Origin: Aureibaculum marinum
Lineage (GTDB): Bacteria > Bacteroidota > Bacteroidia > Flavobacteriales > Flavobacteriaceae
DNA length: 64,000 nucleotides
Direction of reading: 5' to 3'
Assembly: GCF_003813905.1 (NCBI RefSeq)
Contig: NZ_RPFJ01000002.1
Location: forward strand, 1-64,000
Shown in pieces: positions 51,978 to 61,597 of the stretch. A program made the translations under genes and the position numbers. The stretch's first letter is position 1; every line of letters starts with the position of its first letter. The notes below the pieces were generated by a model. The model was not told the origin of the DNA and made no database searches. It saw only the letters and a program-made list of their open reading frames with translations.

Positions 51978-52766
51978 ATGTCTAACAAATACATCCAAAC
52001 TAACATTCGGCATTTAAGAAAATTAAAAGGATTTTCTCAAGAGCATTTTGCAGAAGAGTTAAAATGGACAAGATCTATGGTGGGCTCTTATGAAGAAGGC
52101 AGATCTGAACCTCCTATTGATAAGTTAATTGAACTCTCTGCCTATTTTGAAATACCTATAGATATTTTAATTAAAAACAATTTAAGTTTAGCTAAAGAAA
52201 CTTCATTTATTGAGGTTGGTAATAAACGTGTATTATTTCCTATTACCGTTAATGAGAAAAATGAAGATTTAATAGAAATTATTCCTACCGAAACAACAGC
52301 AGGATATTTAAACGGTTATGCAGACCCTGAATATATAGAACAGTTACAAAAAATTAAATTGCCTTTTCTACCTACAGGCACACACAGGGCTTTTCCTATA
52401 AAAGGAGACTCTATGCTACCTGTAAAAGACGGTTCTTTTATTGTTGCTAAATTTATTGAAGATATTAACGATGTAAAAGATGGTCGCACTTATGTTGTAT
52501 TAACAAAAGAAGACGGACTGGTTTATAAAAGGGTATATAATAGAATTAAAGACCGTAAAAGTTTACTTTTATATTCTGATAATAAAAAATATGCACCCTA
52601 TGAAGTTAAAATAGAAGATGTATTAGAATTATGGCAATTTACTTGTTGTATTAATACTCAAGAATACAGCAAAGAAGAGCTAAAGTTAAGCAGTATTATA
52701 AACATGTTTCAAGAGTTAAAAGTAGAATTAAAATCTATTTCAAATTTTAATGATTTAGCTCCTTAA
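51978..52766 (+). CDS. XRE/S24 LexA-like transcriptional repressor
   Basis: 262 residues. Residues ~8-62 form a Cro/C1-type helix-turn-helix (LRKLKGFSQEHFAEELKWTR, SYEEGRSEPP). The C-terminal S24 peptidase fold has Ser145 in IKGDSMLPV and Lys184 in VYKRV, with a candidate cleavage bond Ala108-Gly109 in TETTAGYLNG; these distances are close to those in E. coli LexA (Ala84-Gly85, Ser119, Lys156). It is therefore expected to bind DNA as a repressor and to self-cleave on a damage signal. It is divergent from dnaE2-dinB, whose expression it probably controls. Confidence 0.87.
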   Translation: MSNKYIQTNIRHLRKLKGFSQEHFAEELKWTRSMVGSYEEGRSEPPIDKLIELSAYFEIPIDILIKNNLSLAKETSFIEVGNKRVLFPITVNEKNEDLIEIIPTETTAGYLNGYADPEYIEQLQKIKLPFLPTGTHRAFPIKGDSMLPVKDGSFIVAKFIEDINDVKDGRTYVVLTKEDGLVYKRVYNRIKDRKSLLLYSDNKKYAPYEVKIEDVLELWQFTCCINTQEYSKEELKLSSIINMFQELKVELKSISNFNDLAP

Positions 52767-52816
52767 CAAGCTACAAATAGTTTTTCTAAAAAAGTATTGT
52801 ACATGTTTTTTTAACT

Positions 52817-52850
52817 AAAAAACCAAGATAGTAATCACTATCTTGGTTTT
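52817..52850. terminator. Intrinsic terminator after the S24 regulator
   Basis: AACCAAGATAGT pairs with ACTATCTTGGTT (stem to 52832 and from 52837, 4-base loop), flanked by A-run and T-run. It lies between convergent genes and may serve both. Confidence 0.88.
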
Positions 52851-52876
52851 CAATACTTCGTAATATATTATTTATT

Positions 52877-54475
52877 TTATTTAGAAATACTATCTATTTT
52901 TTGATTAGCCATAGATTTCCAAGGCACAAGTTTAGAAGGGTAATAATTTATATCTAAAGCTTCTAATCTATCCTTATGGTTTCCAAGTCTAACTTTATAC
53001 TCTTCCCAATTTCTTTGATTAGTTGGTGTCCATCCAATTTCTGCTAGACCTAATACTCTTGGAAAAATCAAATATTCTATGTCATCCATATTTTCTACAG
53101 TTTCTGTCCATAATGGTCCTTCTACACCAATTATATTTTCTTTTGATATCCCTTCTTCGTAAGTCTCCAAATTCCAATCATAAGCATCGTCAACCTCAAT
53201 ATATGCAGCCCAATGAAGACCTATTCTAGTAATAGAATCATATTTCATATCTAAATAAGCCTTTTTTGATGGAGACATTAATACTTTGGCTCCTTTCTCA
53301 ATACCTTTCAAGGCATTTTCGCCTTTAGCCCAATATTGTACAACGGTATTTGGTAACAACTCTGAATGAGCAATTTCATCCCACCCAAGAACTTTTTTCC
53401 CATGTTTCTCTACAATTTTCTGAGCTTTATTAATAAAATAAATGTAATCTTTTATTGGAGTTACATGAGATTCGTCACCACCAATATGTATATACTCACC
53501 AGGTGTAATTGCTGCCAACTCTCTAATAACGTCATCTACAAACTTATAAGTAATCTCTTTTTCTATACATAAGGTACTAAAACCAACTTTGGTTCCATGG
53601 TATAATTCTGGAGCTTTTCCATCACAATTTAGTTCAGGATAAGAAGCTAAAGCTGCATTGGTATGACCAGGCATATCAATTTCCGGAACAATAGTAATAA
53701 AACGATCTTGAGCATATTTAACAATATCTTTATACTGTTCTTGTGTATAAAAACCACCTTCACCCCCACCTACTTCACTACTACCACCTATCTCTGTAAG
53801 TTTTGGCCATGATTTTATTTCTATTCGCCATCCTTGATCATCAGAAAGATGCAAATGCAATCTATTCATTTTATATATTGAAAGTAAATCTATTACTCTT
53901 TTTACATCATCAACACCAAAAAAATGACGAGAAACATCTAACATAGCTCCTCTATATCCGTATGAAGGGTTATCAATTACAGTTCCTGTGGCAACCAATA
54001 ATGTATCTGTCATTTTTGTTCCTTTTTCAATAGCTGCCGGTAGTAATTGGCGTAAGGTTTGTACTCCATAAAACACACCTGCAGGTTTCTTTGCTTTAAT
54101 TAAAACACCATCTTCTTTTGTTTCTAATTTGTAACCTTCGTCAGTAGCAATACTATCCGATAATGATAAGAAAATGTGATCTGATGATGGTTTTGAACTT
54201 AGTACTTTTACTGGAATTTTAAAACCCGTGGCAGGACGTAAAATTTCTGCCAAATAATTAGCTATGGGTTGCAGTTCTTCATCTTGATAATGAATGGTTG
54301 TATTACTGTTAATTTCAAACGAACTCCCTGTTGCCGTCACTGAAACAGGTTTGGGTATAATTTGCTGTTTTGCTAAATCTTTAGGAATAGCATTTTTTTT
54401 AAACTCACAAGAAGTTAAACAGATAAGCCCAATGCAAGTAATAAAAAGACGAAAGAATATATTTTTTGTTTTCAT
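52877..54475 (-). CDS. Beta-N-acetylhexosaminidase, glycoside hydrolase family 20
   Basis: 532 residues. Lipobox CLTSC gives Cys23. An N-terminal GH20b-like domain (~40-155) precedes the TIM barrel with MLDVSRHFFGVDDVKR, HLHLSDDQGWRIEI, VPEIDMPGHTNAALASYPEL and the catalytic Asp-Glu pair in IHIGGDESH (about 333-334). It removes terminal GlcNAc/GalNAc from chitin fragments, glycoproteins or peptidoglycan-derived glycans using a substrate-assisted mechanism. As a lipoprotein it acts in the periplasm or on the cell surface. It stands alone; no SusCD or chitinase is close by. Confidence 0.94.
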   Translation of the reverse strand: MKTKNIFFRLFITCIGLICLTSCEFKKNAIPKDLAKQQIIPKPVSVTATGSSFEINSNTTIHYQDEELQPIANYLAEILRPATGFKIPVKVLSSKPSSDHIFLSLSDSIATDEGYKLETKEDGVLIKAKKPAGVFYGVQTLRQLLPAAIEKGTKMTDTLLVATGTVIDNPSYGYRGAMLDVSRHFFGVDDVKRVIDLLSIYKMNRLHLHLSDDQGWRIEIKSWPKLTEIGGSSEVGGGEGGFYTQEQYKDIVKYAQDRFITIVPEIDMPGHTNAALASYPELNCDGKAPELYHGTKVGFSTLCIEKEITYKFVDDVIRELAAITPGEYIHIGGDESHVTPIKDYIYFINKAQKIVEKHGKKVLGWDEIAHSELLPNTVVQYWAKGENALKGIEKGAKVLMSPSKKAYLDMKYDSITRIGLHWAAYIEVDDAYDWNLETYEEGISKENIIGVEGPLWTETVENMDDIEYLIFPRVLGLAEIGWTPTNQRNWEEYKVRLGNHKDRLEALDINYYPSKLVPWKSMANQKIDSISK

Positions 54476-54700
54476 AATGGATTGATTTAAGCCTTAAAAA
54501 TAATTAAAAAATGTAAATTACAACACTTATTAACTCAATAACTATTTATAAAAAATGAATAACATTACTTAAAGTAAATAGAGATTAAATTAGCATCTCT
54601 TTACCTCTAATTATCATCACATTAGAAAAAACTCACATTTATCCTAAAAATAATTTAGTGTTTTGTGAAGCTAATAAAAAAAGAGTTTTACAGCTCCAAA

Positions 54701-55384
54701 TTAATTTTTTAAAGCTTTTTTTATAGCAGCTTCTGCCAATGGAGCCATAAATTGATACCCTTTCTTATTAGGGTGTACACCATCATAGGTAAATTTTGAT
54801 TGCAATCCGTTTTTATGATCAACCATAACTGAAAAATAATCTAAATACACGATATTATTTTTATCAGCATATTTTTTAATAAGTTTATTTAATTCAGGAA
54901 TTTTTTCATTAGGTTTTAAACCTTTTCTCCATGGATAATCATAAGCGGGTAGCACTGATGACAATACAACTTTAATTGCATTAGATTTTGCCAACTCACA
55001 CATAGAAATGATATTGTCCATAATCATTTCAAAACTCATAGGTCCGGTATTACCAGCAATGTCATTAGTACCAGCAAGAATAACAACCACTTTAGGTTTT
55101 AAATTAATAACATCAGCTCTAAATCTAAGAAGCATTTGGGGGGTTGTTTGACCACTAATTCCTCTATTGATATAGTTTTTATTATCGAAGAAAGTACTAT
55201 CATGTAATAGCCAACCTTCTGTTATTGAATTTCCCATAAACACAACCCTATCTTCATCTTGATTGGGAGCCGTCAAAAGAGCATTAGCTTTTTTAAATTT
55301 ATTTAAATTTGGCCAATCTTGAGCCTTTATATTTGTGTTTGAAAAAATAGAAAACATGAGCAATAAAAGTATAGATTTTTTCAT
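54701..55384 (-). CDS. Secreted SGNH/GDSL hydrolase
   Basis: 227 residues. Signal peptide ends NIKAQ. All four SGNH blocks are present: MGNSITEGW with the Ser nucleophile, RGISGQTTPQML with the Gly, LAGTNDIAGN with the Asn, and DGVHPNKKGY with the Asp-His pair. Such enzymes act as esterases, including carbohydrate acetylesterases, in the periplasm or outside. It is the last gene of a leftward group with CIA30 and the DEAD-box helicase, 44 bases from CIA30. Confidence 0.9.
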   Translation of the reverse strand: MKKSILLLLMFSIFSNTNIKAQDWPNLNKFKKANALLTAPNQDEDRVVFMGNSITEGWLLHDSTFFDNKNYINRGISGQTTPQMLLRFRADVINLKPKVVVILAGTNDIAGNTGPMSFEMIMDNIISMCELAKSNAIKVVLSSVLPAYDYPWRKGLKPNEKIPELNKLIKKYADKNNIVYLDYFSVMVDHKNGLQSKFTYDGVHPNKKGYQFMAPLAEAAIKKALKN

Positions 55385-55428
55385 AATTTATTAAAAATAA
55401 TAATTTATCTAAATTAGAAAATAAATAC

Positions 55429-55911
55429 CTATTCTAAACTAAAACTTGAGATTTTTAACCCAAAAGATTCCTTTTTTTTATTTGCAATAAGAAAAGTGAT
55501 TTCAGCCAACTTGGTATCGTAAAAGTTAGGCAACGACAATTTTTTACCTCTAAAAACAGGATAAAATTCTAACAAAGGAATTTTTAAAGTTTGCCAACTA
55601 CCAGTAGTTTCAAATTTATAAGTGTATGAATGTCTTTGATTTGAATTAGATTTTACTCGAACTTGATATTCTTTTCCATCTCCTTTTACTTTTAAAACAA
55701 CAGCAGTGTATCCTTCAATACATTTTTGTTTAAATGTATACTTTACGGAAGAAAATCCTCCATTATTTTCTAAAGATACTTCTCCTTTAAAAACACCATT
55801 TCCTTGATTATCTAAAGTAAATTGACCGTTAGATTGCCCTCCCATAACTACATCGTTGGTTATTAACCAATGAGATAAGTTACTATTCTTGTTAAAATCA
55901 AAAATTAACAT
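55429..55911 (-). CDS. CIA30 family protein (NADH:ubiquinone oxidoreductase intermediate-associated 30)
   Basis: 160 residues of a single beta-sandwich domain. The opening LIFDFNKNSNLSHWLITNDVVMG-type region (WLITNDVVMGGQSNGQF) and GEVSLENNGGFSSVKYTF and the terminal strands match the CIA30 family, a galactose-binding-like fold related to mitochondrial complex I assembly factors. Bacterial members have no established role, and this window has no complex I genes. It follows the helicase by 17 bases and precedes the SGNH hydrolase, so it is probably co-transcribed with both. Confidence 0.83.
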   Translation of the reverse strand: MLIFDFNKNSNLSHWLITNDVVMGGQSNGQFTLDNQGNGVFKGEVSLENNGGFSSVKYTFKQKCIEGYTAVVLKVKGDGKEYQVRVKSNSNQRHSYTYKFETTGSWQTLKIPLLEFYPVFRGKKLSLPNFYDTKLAEITFLIANKKKESFGLKISSFSLE

Positions 55912-55928
55912 ATCTAATTAAAATAGCC

Positions 55929-57227
55929 TTATCTATTCCGAGAATTGGAATGACTACGTTTTTTATGATTATTGTTACTATTGCTTTTGTTATTATTATT
56001 TCTATTCCTACTGTTTCTATTTTTATTAAAAGATTTTTTTGGTTTAGAATATTGACCTAACTTTTCATTACTTTGCAGACTATCATCTTTAAAATCTACA
56101 AAAGGATGGTCTGCAATTACTTGAATTTTCTGTTTAATAAGTTTTTCAATATCTCGAAGGTATGCTCTTTCTTCTTGATCACAAAAAGAAACTGCAACTC
56201 CACTAGCTTTTGCACGACCTGTTCTTCCAATTCTATGCACGTATGTTTCTGAAACATTAGGCAAATCGTAGTTAACAACTAATGCTAACTCATCAATATC
56301 TATACCTCTAGCAGCAATATCAGTTGCTACTAATACTTTTATTTTACCTTCTTTAAAACCTTCCAACGCTTTTACTCTTGCTGTTTGCGATTTATTACCA
56401 TGAATAGCTGCCGAAGAAATTCCTGCTTTAACTAGTAATTTTACAATTTTATTAGCACCATGTTTCGTTCTAGAAAACACTAAAGTAGAATCTACTGATT
56501 GTGTTTCTAATAAATGTATCAGTAATTTAATTTTAGCTTTTTTGTGAATAAAATAAATTGCTTGTTCTACTTTTTCAGCTGTTGCTTGTTCTGGTTTTAT
56601 GGTAACCGTATCAAAATCTCCTAAAATTTTTCTTGATAATTCTACAATACTTTTTGGCATAGTAGCTGAAAAGAAAAGTGATTGTCTTTTTTGAGGCAAT
56701 TTGGCTAGTATCTTTTTTATATCATGTATAAACCCCATATCTAACATTTGATCGGCCTCATCTAACACAAAATATTCAATGTCTCTTAAACTGATAAAAC
56801 CTTGATTCATCAAATCTAACAATCTGCCTGGAGTAGCAACCAAAACATCTACACCTTGTTTAAGTGAAGCTGTTTGAGCATGTTGCTTTACACCACCAAA
56901 AATCACATTGCATTTTATATTTGTGTTTTCTCCATAAATTTTAAAATTATCAAAAATTTGAATAGCCAGTTCACGTGTTGGTGTCACAATAAGTGCTTTA
57001 ATTTTATTAGAGCGTCTATCGTTTTGCTTACTATTATAAATATGTTGTATAATAGGAATAGCAAATGCTGCGGTTTTCCCTGTGCCTGTTTGAGCACAGC
57101 CCATGAGGTCTTTTCCCTTTAGTAAAATTGGAATTGCTTGTTCTTGTATAGGTGTTGGATGTAAATAGCCTTTCTTGTTTAAGGCTTTTAAAATTGGCTC
57201 AACAATGCCTAAGTCTTTAAATGTCAT
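55929..57227 (-). CDS. DEAD-box RNA helicase, RhlE-like
   Basis: 432 residues. All helicase motifs are visible: Q-motif (HPTPIQEQAIP), I (AQTGTGKT), Ia (PTRELAIQ), II (VLDEADQML), III (FSATMP), V (VATDIAARGID) and VI (YVHRIGRTGRA). The final ~45 residues are an Asn/Arg/Ser-rich basic tail (NRNSRNRNNNNK) likely to bind RNA, as in flavobacterial RhlE-type helicases. It acts in rRNA maturation or mRNA turnover in the cytoplasm. A -7 element lies 17 bases before the ATG. Confidence 0.94.
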   Translation of the reverse strand: MTFKDLGIVEPILKALNKKGYLHPTPIQEQAIPILLKGKDLMGCAQTGTGKTAAFAIPIIQHIYNSKQNDRRSNKIKALIVTPTRELAIQIFDNFKIYGENTNIKCNVIFGGVKQHAQTASLKQGVDVLVATPGRLLDLMNQGFISLRDIEYFVLDEADQMLDMGFIHDIKKILAKLPQKRQSLFFSATMPKSIVELSRKILGDFDTVTIKPEQATAEKVEQAIYFIHKKAKIKLLIHLLETQSVDSTLVFSRTKHGANKIVKLLVKAGISSAAIHGNKSQTARVKALEGFKEGKIKVLVATDIAARGIDIDELALVVNYDLPNVSETYVHRIGRTGRAKASGVAVSFCDQEERAYLRDIEKLIKQKIQVIADHPFVDFKDDSLQSNEKLGQYSKPKKSFNKNRNSRNRNNNNKSNSNNNHKKRSHSNSRNR

Positions 57228-57244
57228 ATATTTTTATAAGTGCA

Positions 57245-57252
57245 CAAAGGTA
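57245..57252 (-). promoter_or_regulatory. -7 element for the DEAD-box helicase group
   Basis: TACCTTTG on the minus strand (57252-57245), 17 bases before the helicase ATG. Confidence 0.5.
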
Positions 57253-57337
57253 AGGTTTCTAAAATAGATGAAATATGAAGCTATTATTGTTAATTAACAA
57301 TTTACAAATAGCTTTATATGAAGTTTGTTAAAACTAA

Positions 57338-58141
57338 CTACAAAAAATCTCGAAGAAATTTAGCCACACCATCATTTTTATTAGTATCTGTTATTGTATT
57401 ACTTACAACTAAAACCTCTTCTATGGCGTTAGAGACAGCAACACTTACACCAACTGCATTAAGCATTTCTACATCATTATAATTATCACCAAAAGCCACT
57501 ACATTTTTTAAGGTTAACTCAGTGTAATGACTATTTAATAAAAATTCAAGAGCTGTTTTTTTAGAAACAGATTTTGGAGCAATTTCTAAATAGGTATCTT
57601 TAGATCTGTATCCTATTATGTCTGAGTCAAAATACCTATGTATAAACTCAACAACAGAATCTAGCTCTTCTTTATTACCCATTATCATTATTTTATGAGC
57701 TCCCTTCCCTTCTTTTCCCCATTTATCAATGGTAAAATCAACAGCTTGTACATTTGGATTTACTTTGGTATTATTAGCTTCTCTTTTTGCCCAATAGTCT
57801 AACTTAGGTACATACCATTCGTAACCATGATACAAACTAAAATGCAGTTCTGTATTCTTGGTAAATTGATAAAGTTTACCCATAATATCAGTAGAAATTA
57901 CGGTAGAATCGACAACTGAATTATTTTTTAAAATTAAACCTCCATTGTATGCAATTAGCGATAATTTATCAATCCCCAATTGTTCTTGTAAATGTGTCAT
58001 TGCCTGGGGCATACGTGAAGAAATTAAAACAAAAGGGATGTGAGATAGTCTTTTTACTTGCTCAATAGTAGCTTTTGACAACTCTCTATCTTTATTTAAA
58101 AGAGTACCATCAATATCTGAACAAATCAGTTTTATATCCAT
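57338..58141 (-). CDS. Cof-type HAD-IIB family hydrolase
   Basis: 267 residues of a cytoplasmic phosphatase. The catalytic aspartates are in CSDIDGTLLNKDRE at the N-terminus, a C2B cap domain covers ~80-190, and the second acidic motif is FGDNYNDVEML near 215. Members dephosphorylate sugar phosphates, nucleotides or flavin and PLP intermediates; the substrate here cannot be told. It follows argS by 26 bases, probably as the second gene of the same transcript. Confidence 0.9.
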   Translation of the reverse strand: MDIKLICSDIDGTLLNKDRELSKATIEQVKRLSHIPFVLISSRMPQAMTHLQEQLGIDKLSLIAYNGGLILKNNSVVDSTVISTDIMGKLYQFTKNTELHFSLYHGYEWYVPKLDYWAKREANNTKVNPNVQAVDFTIDKWGKEGKGAHKIMIMGNKEELDSVVEFIHRYFDSDIIGYRSKDTYLEIAPKSVSKKTALEFLLNSHYTELTLKNVVAFGDNYNDVEMLNAVGVSVAVSNAIEEVLVVSNTITDTNKNDGVAKFLRDFL

Positions 58142-58167
58142 TATAAATTGAAGTTTTATTTATGCCT

Positions 58168-59955
58168 TTACATTCTTTCTGGCACTTCAATTCCCAATAA
58201 ACCAAAAGCACCTTTAATTACTACTGCTACTTTTTTGGAAAGCTGAACCCTAAACATTTTTTTCTTATCATCATCTGCAGCTAAAATTGGAATACTTTGA
58301 TAAAATGAATTGTATTCTTTAACCAAATCATAGGTATAATTTGCAATAACTGCAGGACTGTAATTATTTGCAGCTTGTTGTACAATTTCTGGAAATAAAG
58401 CCAACTGTTTTAAAACTGATTTTTCTTTGTCTTCTAAATCTAAATTACTTGGAATAATAGACAAATCATCATAGTTAAAGTCTGCCTTACGCAATATAGA
58501 TTGAATTCTTGCATAAGCATATTGAATAAAGGGTCCTGTATTACCTTGAAAATCTATAGACTCTTTAGGATCAAAAAGAATTCGTTTTTTAGGATCAACT
58601 TTTAAAATATGATATTTTAAAGCTCCTAAACCAATTGTTTTAAACAAAATTTCTTTTTCTCCATCAGTATATCCTTCTAATTTACCTAGTTCTTCAGAAA
58701 TTTCTCTAGCAGTATTTGTCATATCTAAAAGTAAATCATCAGCATCTACAACAGTTCCTTCACGAGATTTCATTTTCCCTGAAGGTAAATCTACCATACC
58801 ATAACTTAAATGATATAGGTTTTTTGCCCAATCAAACCCAAGTTTTTTTAGAATTAGAAAAAGGACTTTAAAATGATAATCTTGTTCATTACCAACAGTG
58901 TATACCAAACCTCCAACATCAGGATAATCTTTAATACGCTGTATAGCCGTACCAATATCTTGAGTCATGTATACAGCGGTACCATCAGAACGTAAAACTA
59001 TTTTTTCATCAAGCCCCTCATCTGTTAAATCTATCCAGACAGACCCATCTTCTTTTTTAAAGAAAATTCCTTTTTCTAAGCCTTCGGAAACTATATCTTT
59101 ACCCAACAAATAGGTATTACTTTCATAATAATTCTTATCAAAATCTACTCCTAAATCCTTATAAGTCTGTTCAAAACCATCATAAACCCATTGATTCATA
59201 GTTTTCCATAAATCAACTACATCTGAGTCACCAGCCTCCCACTTTTGAAGCATTTGTTGGGCTTCTAATAAAAGAGGTGCTTGTTTTTTAGCTTCATCTT
59301 CTGTAAAACCTTTGGCTACTAAATCTAATATCTCTTTTTTATATTCTTGATCGAATTTTACATAGTAATCACCAACTAACTTATCTCCTTTTTTACTTGT
59401 ACTTTCTGGGGTTTCACTGTTTCCCCATTTTTGCCAAGCCAACATACTTTTACAAATGTGAATTCCTCTATCATTTATAATTTGTGTTTTATAAACTTTT
59501 TTGCCTGAAGCTTTTATAATTTCCGCTACTGAATAACCTAATAAATTATTTCTTATATGACCTAAATGCAGTGGTTTATTAGTATTTGGCGAAGAATACT
59601 CAACCATAACCGATTTTTCATTTGGTTTAGCATCTATGATTCCAAAATTTTCTATTTGATAGATATTTTTGAAGTTTCTAAGAAAATAGCTATCGCTTAA
59701 TACCAAATTTAAAAAACCTTTTACCACATTAAATTTTGTTATCTCAGGAACACTCTCTGTTAGATAAGTACCTAATTTTGTACCTATTTCAACAGGATTT
59801 CCTTTTATAACTCTTAAAAAAGGAAAAACAACAACGGTAATATCACCTTCAAAGTCTTTTCTAGTAGCTTGGAATTCAACATTTTCTATTGCAACATTAT
59901 AAATTTCTTGCAACCCATCTTTTATAGCTTTGTCTAAAGTATCTTGAATATTCAT
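58168..59955 (-). CDS. argS: Arginyl-tRNA synthetase
   Basis: 595 residues, class I synthetase. The HIGH-like motif is HLGH in SSPNTNKPLHLGHIRNNL, and the second signature is KMKSREG, the usual ArgS variant of KMSKS. The N-terminal Add1 domain (1-110) and the C-terminal anticodon-binding DALR-like domain ending LLGIEVPERM are complete. It charges tRNA-Arg. A -7 element lies 21 bases before the ATG, and HAD-IIB follows in the same direction. Confidence 0.97.
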   Translation of the reverse strand: MNIQDTLDKAIKDGLQEIYNVAIENVEFQATRKDFEGDITVVVFPFLRVIKGNPVEIGTKLGTYLTESVPEITKFNVVKGFLNLVLSDSYFLRNFKNIYQIENFGIIDAKPNEKSVMVEYSSPNTNKPLHLGHIRNNLLGYSVAEIIKASGKKVYKTQIINDRGIHICKSMLAWQKWGNSETPESTSKKGDKLVGDYYVKFDQEYKKEILDLVAKGFTEDEAKKQAPLLLEAQQMLQKWEAGDSDVVDLWKTMNQWVYDGFEQTYKDLGVDFDKNYYESNTYLLGKDIVSEGLEKGIFFKKEDGSVWIDLTDEGLDEKIVLRSDGTAVYMTQDIGTAIQRIKDYPDVGGLVYTVGNEQDYHFKVLFLILKKLGFDWAKNLYHLSYGMVDLPSGKMKSREGTVVDADDLLLDMTNTAREISEELGKLEGYTDGEKEILFKTIGLGALKYHILKVDPKKRILFDPKESIDFQGNTGPFIQYAYARIQSILRKADFNYDDLSIIPSNLDLEDKEKSVLKQLALFPEIVQQAANNYSPAVIANYTYDLVKEYNSFYQSIPILAADDDKKKMFRVQLSKKVAVVIKGAFGLLGIEVPERM

Positions 59956-59976
59956 CGAAATAAAAAATTAAGACGG

Positions 59977-59984
59977 CAAAATTA
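59977..59984 (-). promoter_or_regulatory. -7 element for argS
   Basis: TAATTTTG on the minus strand (59984-59977), 21 bases before the argS ATG. Confidence 0.45.
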
Positions 59985-60110
59985 ATGAATTCATAAAGGA
60001 TTTACTATTATTAATAGTAAATATGTTAATATTATAGAAGTTAGAGAAATTTAAAAATATAAGAACGACAAACTAAAAGTGACACAATTACCGCCTTTTA
60101 TGTTTTAACT

Positions 60111-61469
60111 TTATTGCAAATAATAAGATTTGTTCATTTTTGCTACAGTAGATTTCCATCCCAATTCTGTTTTAATTTTAGTTTTTAAGGCTTGGCTTTG
60201 ATGTGGCTCACCGTGATTAATAAAAGTAAGTACTGGAGGACTTATAATATGTTTGAGCCAATTTAATAATTCATTCTGATCTGCATGTCCAGAAAAAGCA
60301 TTAATTTTAAAAACTTCAGCTCTTATTTTATGATATTTCCCAAAAAATTTAATCTCATTATCACCTGCTAACAAAGCTCTACCTCTTGTTCCTTCTGCCT
60401 GATAACCAACTATTAAAACACTATTTTTTTTATCACTAACATATTTATCTAAATAATGCAAAATACGCCCTCCAGTAATCATGCCACTTCCTGCTAACAC
60501 AATTTTAGGGTTATTGTCATTCACCACCGCTTTAGAAGCATCGACATGACTTATAAGATGTACTGTAGAAATCATACTATTAATATCTTGTGGACTTAAT
60601 GTATGATTATTAGCATGCTTAAAATATACCTCAGTGGCATTAACCCCCATTGGACTATCTAAATATATAGGAATATTAGGCAATTTATTTTTACGCTCTA
60701 GTATACTTATTAAATAAATAATTTCTTGAGCTCTTTCTACAGAAAATGTAGGAATCATCAATACCCCTCCTTTAGAATAAGTATGTTTTATATATTTTAA
60801 CAATTCATTTTCTATAGATACATTTTTATGAATTCTATTTCCGTATGTAGACTCTATAATTAAATAATCTGCTTTCGGAAAATAACTATATTGATGCAAT
60901 AAAATTGGATTTTCTCTACCAATATCTCCTGAAAAAACTATTGTTTTCCCTTTAACCTCTAACACAATAAAAACACTTCCTAAAATATGCCCACTATTTA
61001 AAAATTTAAATCTAATTTCTTCATCAATGGGATACCATTTATTTTCATCAAAAGTTTGAAAATGTAATAACGTTTGTTTTGCATCATCAATAGTATATAA
61101 TGGTTTAGCAGGTTTGTGCTTGGTATAACCATGTCTATTAGCTCTTTCAGCTTCCTCTTCTTGAATTTTTCCACTATCTAATAATATGATTTCAGTTAAA
61201 TCTTTAGTAGCTGCTGTACAATAAATTTTACCGCTATATCCATTTTTTATTAATACAGGTAAATACCCTGAATGATCTAAATGAGCATGCGTTAATAAAA
61301 CGACATTTAAATCATTGAGATTTATAGGTAATGGTTCTCTATTTTTTGAACGTAATTCTTTAAGCCCTTGAAATAATCCACAGTCAATCAATATTTTTTT
61401 ATAACCAACTTCCAATAAAATTTTAGAACCTGTTACTGTTCCGGCACCTCCTAAAAACGTTAGTTTCAT
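60111..61469 (-). CDS. Metallo-beta-lactamase fold, beta-CASP family RNA-processing protein
   Basis: 452 residues. The MBL motifs are complete: LTHAHLDHSGYLP (HxHxDH), SGHILGSVF and FSGDIGRENP; the beta-CASP cap includes IESTYGNR, GSGMITGGRILHYL and the terminal NAFSGHADQNELL. This places it with prokaryotic CPSF73-like exo/endoribonucleases such as the RNA degradation protein TTHA0252, without a KH domain. It should cut or trim RNA in the cytoplasm; the target is unknown. It is divergent from the export cassette at 61.6 kb and is a single gene by spacing. Confidence 0.9.
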   Translation of the reverse strand: MKLTFLGGAGTVTGSKILLEVGYKKILIDCGLFQGLKELRSKNREPLPINLNDLNVVLLTHAHLDHSGYLPVLIKNGYSGKIYCTAATKDLTEIILLDSGKIQEEEAERANRHGYTKHKPAKPLYTIDDAKQTLLHFQTFDENKWYPIDEEIRFKFLNSGHILGSVFIVLEVKGKTIVFSGDIGRENPILLHQYSYFPKADYLIIESTYGNRIHKNVSIENELLKYIKHTYSKGGVLMIPTFSVERAQEIIYLISILERKNKLPNIPIYLDSPMGVNATEVYFKHANNHTLSPQDINSMISTVHLISHVDASKAVVNDNNPKIVLAGSGMITGGRILHYLDKYVSDKKNSVLIVGYQAEGTRGRALLAGDNEIKFFGKYHKIRAEVFKINAFSGHADQNELLNWLKHIISPPVLTFINHGEPHQSQALKTKIKTELGWKSTVAKMNKSYYLQ

Positions 61470-61597
61470 TTTTTACAGTTTTAAAATTACAAGCTAAAAT
61501 TAGCTACTAATTTTGTTTTTTAAAATGATACATATCAGTAAATTACTAATATATTTTAATTAAATTTATAGTGGTATTCATAAAAATTCTCTGACCT

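Noticed and set aside
54576-54603. Small inverted repeat AGAGAT/ATCTCT between the hexosaminidase and SGNH genes
   Set aside because: Only six paired bases, no T-run in a useful direction, and both neighbours read leftward; likely chance.
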